Of a stretch of 64,000 nucleotides of DNA, positions 23,443 through 35,486 are shown in pieces. The translations under genes were made by a program, and so were the position numbers. This stretch comes from Marasmius tenuissimus (taxonomy: Eukaryota; Basidiomycota; Agaricomycetes; Agaricales; Marasmiaceae), in the NCBI GenBank assembly GCA_029532415.1, contig JAQOTA010000054.1, forward strand, positions 3,720,001-3,784,000, in the 5' to 3' direction. The notes under the pieces are model-generated. The model was given only the letters and a program-made list of their open reading frames with translations. It did no database searches and was not told the origin of the DNA. Every line of letters begins with the position of its first letter. The stretch's first letter is position 1.

Positions 23443-24877
23443 TCATAGATGAACATAGACATAGGAATTGGGTAGACTTTGTCTCGACGGTCGTGATTTT
23501 GACGAGTCTTCACACCTAGCAAGCGTGAACTCCATGGAGTCAGGGAACCTTGACAGCCGGTGTGAAGGAGGCACGACGCGGAGAGTCCCTGTAACATCTT
23601 TGGCCTTCAGGACATAGTCCTGTGGGCGGGATAGGTTCAACGACCTGCAGACCTCGCTGACAATGTCGTCCACCCCCGTCGACCTTCGTGATTCGATGAT
23701 TCATCAGTGTTGGGACATAGCTGGACTCGGACGGAGAAGAACTTACGTTGGCATCACAAGCTCCAGCTCATCAGAACCTTTCCGGACAATAACAGACTTT
23801 GTGGAGATGTGCCTACTTCCGTAGCTCTTTTTCCGCGCGTGCAGCAGAAGGTTCATCTTGTTTGACGGAAATGAGTAGTGTTTTCGGTGTCTTTGCTGAG
23901 TCCTCCGGTCATCATCTTGTTTGACTGCTGGTTAGCCATCAGAAAGTCTTTGGAGATACGTTACACTACCTTTGTTGGTCTTCAACAGAGCAAATTCAAC
24001 CACGCCATTCAGTAGTCGCACTTTGTCCGAGGGGTCATGGGCTGTTCCGCATATTAGTATATGCCAAAGACCCCCACAACAGGCTGTGACAACTAACCTC
24101 CATTTTCATAATCAATAAAGCCATCATTCACGGGATAGACATGCCAGCTGGACGCGATCAGCTTACATGCCTCACGATCTTCGGTGTGATTGACGGATAG
24201 TTGAGGAAGCCATCCCTTCTCCCAATATGTCCACAGAGCCAATCCTACGAGCTCCTCTACCCTCGCTTCTTCGGGAAGGTCCAGCACTAACGCATCTCCA
24301 GAAGGAGTGCTTGCGTGAGGAAAATACACAGTGATTGTGATCCTACGCTGAGGTTCTTTCCCGGCGGACCTAGACTTTGATTGGGGACGCAGGTGTGAGA
24401 ATGGGTTCGTTATCGGCGCGGCTGGTGAGCTCAGAAGCTGCGTCAATCCCGATTGCTTCGGGGAATCGATCACGGGGTGGACCTCTTGACGAGTGAAATC
24501 GAGTACAGAGTAAGGCCGTGGGTTGAACGAACATGGGACGTCGGTGGGACTCGGAGGGGTTTCTAATATGCCACTCATCTTCATTGCTCGCCGGAGGGGG
24601 CTTATCATGAAGGATGTGGACATTGAAGGAAGAGGCCTTTTCCGAGAGGGTCCAGCATCGTCCTGCCACGGACTGAACGAAAAGTCGTCCGAATGGATGG
24701 TAGAGACGAGACTTTGTGGAACCGGAGAGCTGACGTCGAAGTCTGCGTTCCTGAAGAGAGCCATTAGGGCTTTTGGAAGACCCGAAAACTGACCGGAAAG
24801 GCACACCTGTATTCAAACCCTTCGATATCCCTGGACTGGGGACGTGATTTGTACCGTTTCTCTCGTAGAGCAAACAT
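23443..24877 (-). CDS. Sin1/Avo1-like TORC2 subunit, apparently short at both ends
   Basis: Sin1 (Avo1 in budding yeast) recruits AGC-kinase substrates to TOR complex 2. The CRIM domain is recognisable: ITVYFPHASTPSGDALVL, ARVEELVGLALWTYWEKG, then SWHVYPVNDGFIDYENGG, and after an intron VRLLNGVVEFALLK. A Ras-binding-like segment follows: DDIVSEVCRSLNLSRPQDYV and SRFPDSMEFTLAR. The proposed start is ATG 24877 (MFALREKRYKSR), joined by a 56-nt intron with a CTAAT branch site to RNADFDVSSPVPQ. The model has about five exons and roughly 400 residues. The usual conserved N-terminal block and the C-terminal PH domain are not seen; the frame ends about 25 residues after the RBD-like part, at 23443. 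Further 5' exons upstream of 24877 cannot be excluded. It is either a divergent or a truncated Sin1. Confidence 0.72.
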
Positions 24878-25951
24878 AAAGTGGTCGATATCGATCAAGC
24901 GGGAGGTGTTCACGGGGAAGGGACTTGGCGAACGAACATTTTAGGTCCACGATTCTTATACATTTTTTAAGCAGCGCCTAGCGTGGGGATAGCAGCTGTC
25001 ACGGTAATTGATACTACGGTGAATAAAAGCAGAGAAAGAAAGGAACAAGACAACGTACATGTAGCGGATCATTGAATGTTCTGTTACGGAGCCCTTGCAC
25101 GTCGGAAACAGTTTCATTGGACCTGCTCCGGCGGGCACGACACAGGAGGTTTCCAGCCAGACACCGGAAATGAATGAGGCCTGAGGAGGTACCTGTTTCC
25201 TGAAGGAACAGTAAATTGCGCTAGTGAGGTAACATTCCGTTTGAGGCCTGCCAAGTGGCAAGGGCGGGGCAGTGCGCGCGCAGTACGTGATGTCAAGAGA
25301 GGATCCAGTCCCAGGTGGCAGATGAAGTTCGTCAGCCTCATCGCAAACCGACGACAGAAATAGCCACTCTATTATCTATCATATTCACTGGCGGGACTAG
25401 ATCATGCACATGAGTGTTAAGCACGGGAGTAGTTGAGGAGTTGCTGCAGTATTTACTAGTAGAGGTGAGGGAATCTCTCAACTATGCGCCACCGCCGACC
25501 GGCTTCGGCTAGCATGGGCTGGGCAGTCGTAGCCTCGCAACGTAAGACTGACAATCTTTCTATGGATTCCGGCAGCTACTTTGCAGCCACCATCGGAATA
25601 CAACATTACATTCAAATCTTCATAAAACTATCGTCTAGGTCGTAAGCCGACGAGTACAATGCTTTCATATATACTAAACCTGTACCCATCCTCGTGTGTA
25701 GATATGCGTAGTAGTATCGAGATAACGGAGTGTAGAAACAGAGCAAAACGTGAGAGAACATAAGGAATTAACAACGAGAGTGCGTATGATAGCCGGGCAT
25801 GGGGCCATCTCGAGGTAACGAAGGATTATAAGGAGTCGAGAGTAGGGTCGAAGAAGAGATAGACAGGGGAGGATAAGTACCACATGTAATCCTTAACGAG
25901 AATAAAGATAGAAAGAGAAGGGAAAGAAACTGTTGGTTACTTCCTTTTCGT
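24878..25951. other. Region between Sin1-like and mitofusin genes
   Basis: About 1.07 kb. A minus-strand open stretch at 24956-25350 (for example YLTSAIYCSFRKQVPPQ) has protein-like composition but matches no family known to me. It could be an unrecognised upstream exon of the Sin1-like gene, a small gene, or chance. The part near 25952 is probably 3' UTR of the mitofusin gene. Confidence 0.35.
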
Positions 25952-28584
25952 CTAAGCGACTTCGTTCAGAAGTGCATTGACGCGAACTTCTTCAGTCTTC
26001 TTCACAACCTCGTTAAAGTAGGCTTTGGCCGCTGAGGCAGTCTTTGCCATAGTCTCTTTCAGTTTCACCTGCTGCCCTCGCTCCTCCATAGCACCATTGA
26101 AGCGTCCTTTCAAGTCCCAAGAAGCCAACCTCAAGACCTTCCTCGTCTCCCGGCTTATCCTCTCCGAGTGCGAGTCGATGAAAGAAGCCTCTTCTCCATC
26201 CTGGAGAACAGCTGCCTTCACGCGCCTACCGATTGTCTTCGGAATGGAATTAGGGAGCTCGAGAACGAGATAGGCTGTCACACCGATTGTGAACGCACCA
26301 ACCACGGGTGCAGCCCATTTTCTCACGGTCTCATTGCCGAAGAGATCGGTAACACGAATGAGGCCCTCGATGACACCCTTGACACCGACGGCCTGTCCGC
26401 CAACCATGGTAAGAGCACCGACGCCCACGCTGACGAGCCCGAGAGCAGTAGCCGGCGTTTCCTCGTCCTTCTCTCCCTTGTGGCTGTCGCCGAGGTACAT
26501 CGAGAAATGATGGTGAGCATCGAAAAGATCGAGGAAGGTGGTTTCGAGTAGCTCAGGTCGCTGAGCGAGACCGATTCCGAGGCTGAGGGTGCCGCCTGCG
26601 ACGACGGCATTGCTGCCATACGAGGACGATCTCCTACTCTTCATCGCACCCTTGCCACGTCTGACAGCACTGAACATGGCTTCAGGAACAAACACCCTCT
26701 TGTTCTTCTCAACGCCTTCTGGTAAGTGCTCGTCACCAAGCAGTCTAATCCTCTCAACGCCATCAGAGGTGATCAGTCTGGCTTCATCTTCAGCCAGCTT
26801 GACGGCAGCATCGAGAGATGCGAGAAGAGCTCGCTTGACATCCCGGGCGTAATTCCAGACTCCCAGGATACCGGGATAGGAGGGCATGGGAACGAGTGGC
26901 GCATCAACACCGAGTTTTCCCTGGCCAACCCGTTCCAGTGCGAAGTTGAGAACGGACTTGGTCCTGACACCAGCCTTGCTCGTGCCCTCCTCTTCCGCCG
27001 TATCGAGGCTCTCTTCGAGTATCTCCCTGCTCTCCTTCATCTTCTCCAGGACCGGCTTGACCTGAGCGAGCTCAGCATTGGCCTGCTCGAGCTCAGAGTT
27101 AGCGACGATGGCGTTGGCACCAGCCAGAAGGTCGATATCGCAGAGAAGGTTGGAAAGGTAAGTGGTAACAGGCTGAAGCTTTGATTTAGAGCGCTTCACA
27201 AGCACGAAGGATCGCAATGACGATTCGAGGTCGTCGAACGAAGGGTTGGCGGTGAATGGTTGCAACGCGGCCGCAGAGTCAACGAAATGGACAAGGTCCT
27301 CGGCATCCTCGTATGTTCGAGGACTGAGTTCCTTGATCTGCTCGAGCACAAGTCTGCGGCATTTGTCCTTGTTGCGGATCTGATCGTACTTGTTGACGAC
27401 AATGAATAGATAGGCCTTCTCTTTGCTGGCGTTTACGAGGAATTCCCGAGCGGAAAGGGTGAAGTGATTTTCGGCCGAAACGACGAAAACAACGACGTCT
27501 ATCTCCTCCTGCCTGGCGAATAGAGCAGTGGTCTTCAAGCTGTCGCGGTTGAGACCAGGCGCATCGATGAGGGAGATGTCGACGACGCCGTTGTTAAGGA
27601 GAGATTCTGAGGGTGCCCGGGTGTCGGCGAGATAGAGCTTGAGCATCCGCTCTGAATCCTCGTTATCTCCAACGATGTCCTCCAAATCGGCGAGGGAAGC
27701 ACGGGTAAACGTTGTCTCGTCATTTATGTTGTAAGTGGCTCCTTCATTGATGATGTGCACCTCCTCCTTGCCCTGGTTTTCTGCCGCATCATGAACCTCG
27801 CAGAACGCCGTAGTGCAAGGCTGTTGGTCGACGGGCATAACTTCACGTCTGAGCAGGGCATTGACGAAAGTTGATTTACCGGCATTCAAGTCACCGGTGA
27901 CAAGAACTTTGGAAGAGGTGTCCTCCACCCGAAGCCTGAGTTTGTCAACATGATTGACCGAGGACTCGATCCGGTCATCAAGAAGGTTGGCAATGGACGC
28001 CTTCTCAAGCTGGGAGACGAGTGAAGCAGCCGTTGAAGAACTGTTGGCTCCAAGTTTAAGGTCGAGTCGAAGAACGTGGAAATCGGATGAAGGGAGTAGA
28101 CTGTTGTCGTCCTGAATATCGCCCTGCTGCTCCAGCTCGCTCTCGACCTCCTCCTCCTTGGAATCTGGAATAGACGAAAGGGTAACAGATCGCGTCATGC
28201 CTTGCTTGACGACGACCTCTGTTTCAGTCGCCGGGTCGTCTGCGAAGGACATTGAACGCCGCATTGACCTGCGACGAGGCACCTCCTCTGCGGGAGCCGA
28301 GGCACATTCCTTCAACTGAGGGTATCTAACAACCCATTCATCCTTGTTGAACTTTCGGATATCGTTCAGAATGGACTTGGTGTTGTCCAATGCGTTCACC
28401 AGTCTGCACGCCAGTAAGTCGCAGTAAAAATATCATTAATTTGCTCGACGCACCTATCCTTCTGTTCAACGTATGCCTCCTGCACATCCTCTGCCTTCAT
28501 TTGACGCTCGCCCGCCATGCTGCTGAAGTTAACGAGTTCCTTGATAGGCGAAGTCACGCGTGGTGGAAAATATGATTGAGACAT
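25952..28584 (-). CDS. FZO1: Mitofusin (Fzo1-type dynamin-related GTPase)
   Basis: Outer-mitochondrial-membrane GTPase that tethers and fuses mitochondria. Two exons: 28454-28584 (MSQSYFPPRVTSPIKELVNF) and 25952-28403, joined by a 50-nt intron (28404-28453) that restores EQKDRLVNALDN. GTPase motifs: G1 GDLNAGKST, G2 Thr in the PCTTAFCE region, G3 DAPG, G4 NKYD. Heptad-rich helices follow (NSELEQANAELAQVK), then two adjacent hydrophobic segments near the C-terminus (ALGLVSVGVGALTMVGG and WAAPVVGAFTIGVTAYLVLE), as expected for the Fzo1 membrane hairpin, and a last coiled coil (KLKETMAKTASAAK). About 860 residues, the normal fungal length. A single, complete housekeeping gene. Confidence 0.95.
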
Positions 28585-30824
28585 AGCTCTTTTGGTAGAT
28601 GTGAGCGTTAACAAATCAAAACTGAGTCTGAGAAGACTAGCTGAGTGGTTTTAGAACGCTCGACAGCGAGTAAACGGTCGTGGTCGCTGTCTGGAAAAAT
28701 GTAGTCGGGGTAATGGGAGGTAATGCTTACTAATCACGCTCCGACTCGACCCAGTCCAACCCAAACAAACGCAAATCGGGCAGCCCGTATGACCTCACCT
28801 AGAGACTCGAAGCACTCCGGTCCTCCGTCCCCTCAATCCAGCCTGGTCGAGCGGGTTCGAGCCTGCGCGAACACTTTCCTGTATACAGAGTACGTGCCTT
28901 TTGGAACTCCTCATTGCATACATCCAATGATTTGACATACCCGCCAACTGTTCTTGAAAATGATGGTTGAACAATCTGAACCGCCTTTTGCTGACGTTCG
29001 TTCCTATGACATGATTGTGGCATAGGCTCTATCACTGCTAATAAGGGATTTCCCACCAGCAGAGCCCAAAATGGGCCCAAGTGATGCGTTTGTAGGAGGG
29101 CTGGCCACTGTCTTCCTTCTATGTTGCAGCTTGCGGGTGCAGCCTGACGCTGTTTGCTCACAACTGTAATATCGTCTCTGAAGGCAAACGTGCCAGAGCT
29201 TGGCGATTTTCCCGGGCCGTTGTTGTGAATGTCACGGAGCTGGGGCATCGATCTCTTCTGCTGAGGCTTGCTCCTTAGGACGAGCCTCCTCGAAGTTCGA
29301 ATGGTCCTCGAACCTGTCCGACATGGTATTGTAGACTCTTCGGATTATTTCGTCTCACTGGTGTCAAGCGATACACTCAAGAAACAAGACTCAATTTCAA
29401 CCTCAGCTGCGCGCTTTCACGTTTCTGGCACAAATTTCACCTTATTCCGGTTGTCAACCCCAATTCTCATATTTCATATAGCCGTATCATTGAAGTTTGG
29501 GATGAAGATGTTGTCTCTCTTGAGCTGGGACCGGAGGGAATTAGCTCACGGTAGCTATGCTCGCCTCCTCTCCACGGACGTGGCTAACGGGCTGCACCCG
29601 CAGCGCCCTAGTCTAACCCAGTTTAACTGAATGGGGGCCGCATACTCCTTCGAACTTGTAGATCAATTCTCTTCGCCTCCGAGGATGCTGAATGAGTATG
29701 TGTGGAATACATCTTCTCACTTGGGGGCCAGCCCGCGTCGGAGTCCGCATCCTTCTCCAAGTTCTTGGTCGGTTCAAGGTTGGCCGTTACTCCGGGTCAG
29801 AGCCTTGGTCTGTCTGCATCTCTCTAATGTTTTCTCTGAAAAATGCCTCTGAATGCTTCCGTTACCAGGTGGTTATCAAACAGCAAATCGTCGGAAATAC
29901 TTTGATGCCCTTGAGGTCATACCGGAGATTTCGCTCAATCGCTTAACGGGAGGCAACCATCGCGGGTGCTGTACATTGAGTCGATCAAAACGGCCAGTAC
30001 CCCAACTCATAATTAGAACCGCCGGTTCCCCAGGACCGTTCCCACCAGATTGGTTCATACAGCACCATCATCTTTTAGTGCGTATGCTTTTGGAACCCTC
30101 CAGTTCAGAGCACACGACCCTATTACCTCTTCATGATCTCTCACCCAATAGGGGCTCGTTGGCACTGCGCGTGAAGGTTTACCTGAGCGACGTACAAAGT
30201 GGCGTTCCAAGAACGTTGATAGGCACAGACGATACTGGTTTCATCAGAAACGACGACCAATCCCGTCGCCCCGCTCTGATGATTGGTTCTGGTCAATCGG
30301 ACGTCCTTATGGTATTAGCAAGATGAGGCAGCCAACGACCCCACAATCGTGGACGACTCGGTGATGATGATCGTGTCGGGCTTCTTCGTTATAACGAATT
30401 GACCTGGTGTTTCGAGCGAATATCCCATGGAATTTGATATATTGATACCCCACAGATGATGGCTTGCAACTCTAACATTGTCGTCTTGTGAATAAGGGCA
30501 CTGATGTGAAGAAGTTGGTTCTCATCGTTCCGCTACACCTATCAAGTTTGGGAGCCTTGGCAAGAGAACGCCTTGTGAACGTACTCCAGTACGTTTACGG
30601 TATAGCAGTCCGACCCTCGTGAGACGAACCCAGTGGTTGGATCTCTCCTTGCTGCCAATGGCGCTCCAGTCATGGACTCGCACCTTCTTGAAGCTTGCTA
30701 CACTATACTATTTTCTGCACGCGAACTGCCGGGAGCTGCCACAAGTTCCAACACGTACGTACTCGATTCCGATTTTTCGTTTCTACTAAACAATAACAGA
30801 TGCATCTCTACGCGTTACGATCAT
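28585..30824. other. 2.2-kb region with no assignable gene
   Basis: No complete gene could be built. Several plus-strand open stretches look protein-like but are short and in different frames: about 29270-29554 (contains RIIEVWDEDVVSLELGPEG) and 29853-30326 (contains VYLSDVQSGVPRTLIGTDD). They may be exons of an unrecognised gene or remains of a decayed one. The left 150 bp should hold the mitofusin promoter. Confidence 0.35.
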
Positions 30825-32113
30825 CTAGGGTGCAATCTTATTTGTGCCGTTCGCGACCAACATAGCTCCTCCGTCAACGTCAATCGACTGCCCCGTGATA
30901 TACGATGAAGCGGCACTGGCGAAGAATATGATAGCGGCTGAACGGAGCTCTCATCAGTCGAAACAACGGAACCTCGTGGCCTTTGTCACGTACCAGTAAT
31001 GTCCTCGGGTTTACCCGAGCGACCGAGCGGAATACGCTTGTCGTTTGTGTGGTGGGACATGGCATAGGGGTTATCGGGCGGGTTGGAGTCACTTCGGGAT
31101 ACATCAGGAACATCTCAACGGTGTAGCCATCAGTCGAAATACCTTGGGTACGATCCCGGTGCGACAACATTTACGCGGATACCGTGGGGATACAGACGAG
31201 CTCCAAGAATCTTCGCGAGATGTTCGAGACCCGCTTTTGCTGCGGAGTAAGCTGAAGTCGCGTCGAACGGAAACACGCCGGTGAGTGACCATTCGTGAAA
31301 ACCGGCCTTGGAACAGTTGCTTACCGGCTATGCCCCAGTGTGGGTTCCAGAATCGAGCTGCTATGCTAGAGACCATGATAACCGAGCCACGACCTTCCCC
31401 GAGCTTGGCTGCCTCTGCGAGGAGAGGGAGCAGCATGAGGGTGAGGGTGTACGGAGACCAGGAGAATACTCGGAATTGGTCGTCCCATTGGGTTGCATCT
31501 TCAGATCTGAGCAGCCTGAAGGAACTCTCAGTGCTGAGACCAGCGTTGGCGTCGGTCTCGGGGCTGGGAATGTCCCAGGCAGCAGCACCACCCTACAATG
31601 AAGTTCATAAGGCTCCTTCTCGTGACGACAGATCCAACTCAACATACGTTGTTTATGAGGACATCGACGCGGGTTTCGTGCTGCTTGATCAGTGCTACGA
31701 GCTTATCCAAGTCTTCCTTCTTGGTGATGTCGGCGATGCAGCTGAAGGCGACGAACGTTTAGGGACAGACACGAACAATTGGCACTTTCTGTAACGTACT
31801 ATCTTGTGCTGTCGGGCTTGATGGCGTTCAACTTGTTGGCAGTTTCTGAGAGGTTCTTCTCTCGCCGGCCCGTGATATAAACTGTAGAAGGTGCGACGAT
31901 CAGCATTCACATTCACGACAATCTTAATAGCATCCGAAAGCTTACCTCTTTCAGCACCTCCCTTCACGAAACCTTCTGCAAGCCATGATCCTACGCCGGA
32001 CCCGCCACCTGATTGGAAGAGTGGTGTTAAACAATGCAGTCGCCATCGTCAAAGTGCAGAGGCTCACCGGTGATCACAACAACTCTTCCGCTGACACTGA
32101 ATAGGGATTCCAT
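30825..32113 (-). CDS. RhlG-like short-chain dehydrogenase/reductase (seventh SDR)
   Basis: SDR found by joining about seven short exons on the minus strand; no single open frame shows it. Start 32113 (MESLFSVSGRVVVITG). After a 50-60 nt intron the cofactor loop is completed as TGGGSGVG. Then ERVYITGRREENL, IADITKKEDLDKL, DVLINNGGAAAW (NNGG in place of NNAG), VIMVSSIAARF, catalytic YSAAK, IRVNVVAPGSYP, a proposed 51-nt intron, then SHHTNDKRIPLGRSGKPEDI, and the last exon with ITGQSIDVDGGAMLV. The stop is at 30825-30827 after GTNKIAP. Motif order and length (about 300 residues) are right for the family. The 51-nt intron with acceptor GAAG is the weakest joint. Substrate unknown. Confidence 0.82.
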
Positions 32114-32942
32114 TGCTATGTGCTTCTTGATGCTGGCTATGAATACGGGGGGCGTTTGTCTTCAGATATCTCTCGGTGAGTAGTCAATTTAACTTATCTC
32201 TTGACCCCGAAGAGAAACTGTATTTATCACGCCAAGTGGTCTTTTCTACAAGTTTTCTGTGTAGAAACCCATGCCTCAGACAATTGAAATCATTGGATCT
32301 ACAATATCGGCACTTGTTCTTTGACCCTACACATCACGCGGTTGTACATCTTACATTCAGGGCAATGTTTCTATGCACCAAAACCACATTGTAGTGGTGC
32401 ATCGTCGTTTACGGAAACCCAGATGGAACGGCGTAGAACGGCGTCCGGAAGCAATGAAGAGTTGGGCTGGGAAGAGGAAGCCTCTTAGCCTACCGTCGCT
32501 TCCGAGCGGTATCTACAGGGTGTTAGCTGAATTTCAGCTGTCGACGACTCACCACCACGTTTCATCGAATATCAATCAACTTCAGGGAAAAGACTCAAAG
32601 ACATTCTTTGATTAGCGCCTTATCCATCAACTTCCACTCTGGCCAGATCTCCGTCACCCTCACGAGGATCCAAAGCTCCCGATCTCTCGGGTTATCGGGA
32701 GTGTCTGAGCGTGCCGTCGTTGACCGTGGAGGCAGGTATTATTTTTCTTGGCTCTGGTACTCTGAATCTAACCCATTTTCGATACAGGTTCGCCGTGATT
32801 ATTTTTTTCTGATCACGAACTTACTCAGAAAAATTTGCGTCCGATTAACGGGGCGATACACCGATACCTATATATATTGGGTTTTGTGGATGGAGTACTT
32901 CCTTCTGCCCAACAATAAGCTCACCCCCCACCGTCGCTCGAG
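32114..32942. other. Divergent intergenic region, SDR / DUF6534 gene
   Basis: About 830 bp with no gene supported. TATATATA at about 32869-32876, some 70 bp before the ATG at 32943, is a likely TATA element for the membrane-protein gene. Confidence 0.5.
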
Positions 32943-35086
32943 ATGGCGTTGTCGCTAGATGACGGGTAAGTGTAATCGTCGATCACAACGTACATCCACC
33001 TTACGCGTTGTAACAGATTCGGTGCTCTCTATATAGGTGGGGCTTGGACTATAGTATTCACTGTATGTAAAGTCTAATCCTTTCTCCACGTTCTAGGACT
33101 TGTTTTATGTACTCTGTAAGTCCCCTCACCCTGTTTCTGTCGGGTAATCTACACGACACTGATTCCTTACCGCGTACATACACAAAGATTGCACGGAGGT
33201 CTGCGCCTTCCCACCAGCCCCCTTCCCTATTTTTTTTGTTCTTACCTCGTCCCCCCAGTTACCCTTTCACAAGCATGGCACTTCTACAGTAACCAGTCAC
33301 AGGATTTCTCAGATCCCCTCGGTCTCAAGGTCTTGGTGAGTCTCATCTGCTCCTCAGGGTCAGTGATAGTGAAATAATCGTCGTTCGCGTAGGTTGCCGT
33401 AGTGGTGGGGCTGGACTTCATCCATCAAGTCTGTACGAGCCACTGGCGTAAGTCCTTTCACGGCTTGGCCATCGGACGCCGAACTCAACTCGCCCTACCC
33501 AGTCTACATGACCTTTGTTACGAATTTCGGCTTCGAAGAAAGACTAACCATACTTCCTCCGTGCGTCCTGACTTCGTCGATCACATCGTTATCTATTCTC
33601 ATACCTGGACGACCCTTTGCAGGAGTTACCTGGTGTGTTCCCATTCCATTCAGATGTTGTTCCTTGACTGAGGCACGATGGTCAGGGAATGGCATTTCCA
33701 ACGGTAGGCACTCGCCGCAAATCGGTAACCCTGGTTGTACTCATGAAAGTTTAGGGATTCGTCACATTTCTCGTCCAAAAGTACGTCCTCGCTGTGTTAG
33801 ATGTGCGTCCAGACTATAACAAACCACCCAGCTTTTACGTATGGCGGATTTGGAAGCGTGAGTTCTGGGCTCTACCCCCCGAGGCTACGTTATGTCCTGA
33901 CGCAATTTGGTACACAGTTTCTAACAAGAATTGGCTCGTTGCCGGGTTTATCGTGCGTTTACTCTCGCCACCTATTGCATATAGTCAGTAATTCGGTCAT
34001 GGCGGCCACAGTTCATTTGCACTTGCGGTCAAGAGGGTAAGTTTTAATTCTCCTCTATTGAAGACTTTCCCGAACCTAACATTCCTTCCTTCAGCGCTTC
34101 AAATGTGTATGTATCGAGTCCTGGCTCAGTTTTGTCGTAAGTTTATTGACGTGAATTGTACCCCGCAGACTCGTTGTCGGTTGTGTGAGGGTTTCTTCGC
34201 GTTCAATTGCTTGATATTACTTGTTGACTCTGCCACTTCACAGGGCGCAGAATCCCGATTCCTCTCTCTTCACGGGGACGATGACAAACATTGTCATCGC
34301 TGTGAACGGTATGGGAGCAGGCATAGATGTGATTATCGCTATCGCTATGGTTGTCCTCCTCGGTATGAGGAAAACGAGGATTATCAGGCAAGTGACGGTT
34401 CTCATACTAATCAGCACCCTCGCTATAACTTACCTGATCCCGTCCGCGTCTCCAGGACCAATCGTGTGCTTCGCCAAATCGTACGTTCTGGCTGTTTAGA
34501 GACTGCCTCAGCTAAATCCACCCTACTGCCCCCAGGCAATCTATTCAGTGACAACAGGAGCAGCCACTGGGTGAGTTCCCACGCCACTAGTTGGCATCGA
34601 CCCTTGATGTACTTGCTAACTTCTGACACCCAACTTCAAGTCTCTGCGCGATCCTGGTGTTTGTAGCGGCTCTCACGCTTCCCGGAAACTGGGTCCTGAC
34701 ATTCTATTTGATGCTAACCCGAAGTGAGTTGACGTCCCACTGAGCCTCGACGGCTCTATCGCCACCGAAATGCTAACTATGGCCGCTCCTAGTGTATTCC
34801 AACTCATTGCTTGGTTCGTAATTCGCACCTCGAAAAGAGACATGTACTGACCGGCGGTTATGATTTAGCCACACTCAACGTTCGCGACTCCATGCGTGCC
34901 GGAGCCGCAGGCTCCAGTGGTGTGGTGGGCGACTCTGGAGTTGTTTCGTCGCGTTCCTTTGCACACCCCGTTACTCCGACTGTGACTAGCTCGTATCGGT
35001 TGAACGACCTGAAAAGAGCCAGCTCGTCTGAGCATGAGGGAATCTCTATCAAGGTGGACAGGAGGACTGAGGTCGGAGATTTTTGA
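32943..35086 (+). CDS. DUF6534-type multi-pass membrane protein
   Basis: Member of the large basidiomycete DUF6534 family, which has about seven membrane helices and no known function. Start 32943 (MALSLDDG), joined across an intron (32966-33016) to FGALYIGGAWTIVFTG. Later exons give VAVVVGLDFIHQVCTSHW, FVTFLVQ then FYVWRIWK, KNWLVAGFIV then NSVMAATVHLHL, IVIAVNGMGAGIDVIIAIAM, then TNRVLRQI followed by YSVTTGAATG, CAILVFVAALTLPGNWVL, YSNSLLA, and a cytoplasmic tail ending VGDF at 35086. Twelve or so small exons, typical of the family. The motif set (FYVxRIW, AVNxxGAxxD, YSNSLLA) makes the call; exon edges are approximate. It probably lies in the plasma membrane, by inference. Confidence 0.8.
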
Positions 35087-35284
35087 GGGTTAAAGCAGTG
35101 GTGTACATCGTGGCTTCCGCATGTTGTGAACACCGTCCGGTCATTCTGCACTTATAACCTTATACATAACTTACTGCCGAAATTTGGACAAAATTGCGTG
35201 TAGGTGCATACCAGTCGCGAAGGGTCTGTCGAGGACCAAGGTCGATGTCACTTGATGAACAAAAATATCAATATCGACATACAT
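35087..35284. other. 3' region before the tRNA gene
   Basis: Short stretch downstream of the membrane-protein gene, nothing recognised. It is listed because the next protein gene begins 400 bp after 35086 and only the tRNA lies between. Confidence 0.4.
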
Positions 35285-35385
35285 TGCATTAAGAGGGAAT
35301 CGAACCCCCGGCGGGTCGAGACATGAAATTGATTGCTATGCACAACAGATGGCAACGACCCAGGTTACCACTACCCCATTAATGC
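35285..35385 (-). tRNA. tRNA-Gly (anticodon GCC) with a 30-nt intron
   Basis: Read on the minus strand. Acceptor stem GCATTAA pairs perfectly with TTAATGC (7 bp), discriminator A. D-arm GGGTAGTGGTAACCT; anticodon stem GGTCG pairs with CGACC; loop TTGCCA plus T gives U33 and anticodon GCC; T-arm GGGGG-TTCGATT-CCCTC. Mature length is 71 nt without CCA. The extra 30 nt (TCTGTTGTGCATAG through CATGTC) sits exactly between positions 37 and 38, the canonical place for nuclear tRNA introns. The internal Pol III promoter boxes are the D and T arms themselves. Confidence 0.9.
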
Positions 35386-35486
35386 CTATCTAATCCTCTC
35401 GTAAGACAGAATATTGATGTCATCTCACTCTAGAATCTCACATACCGCGTACACAATAGTGACTTCAGCTCATAACCATCATCTCC

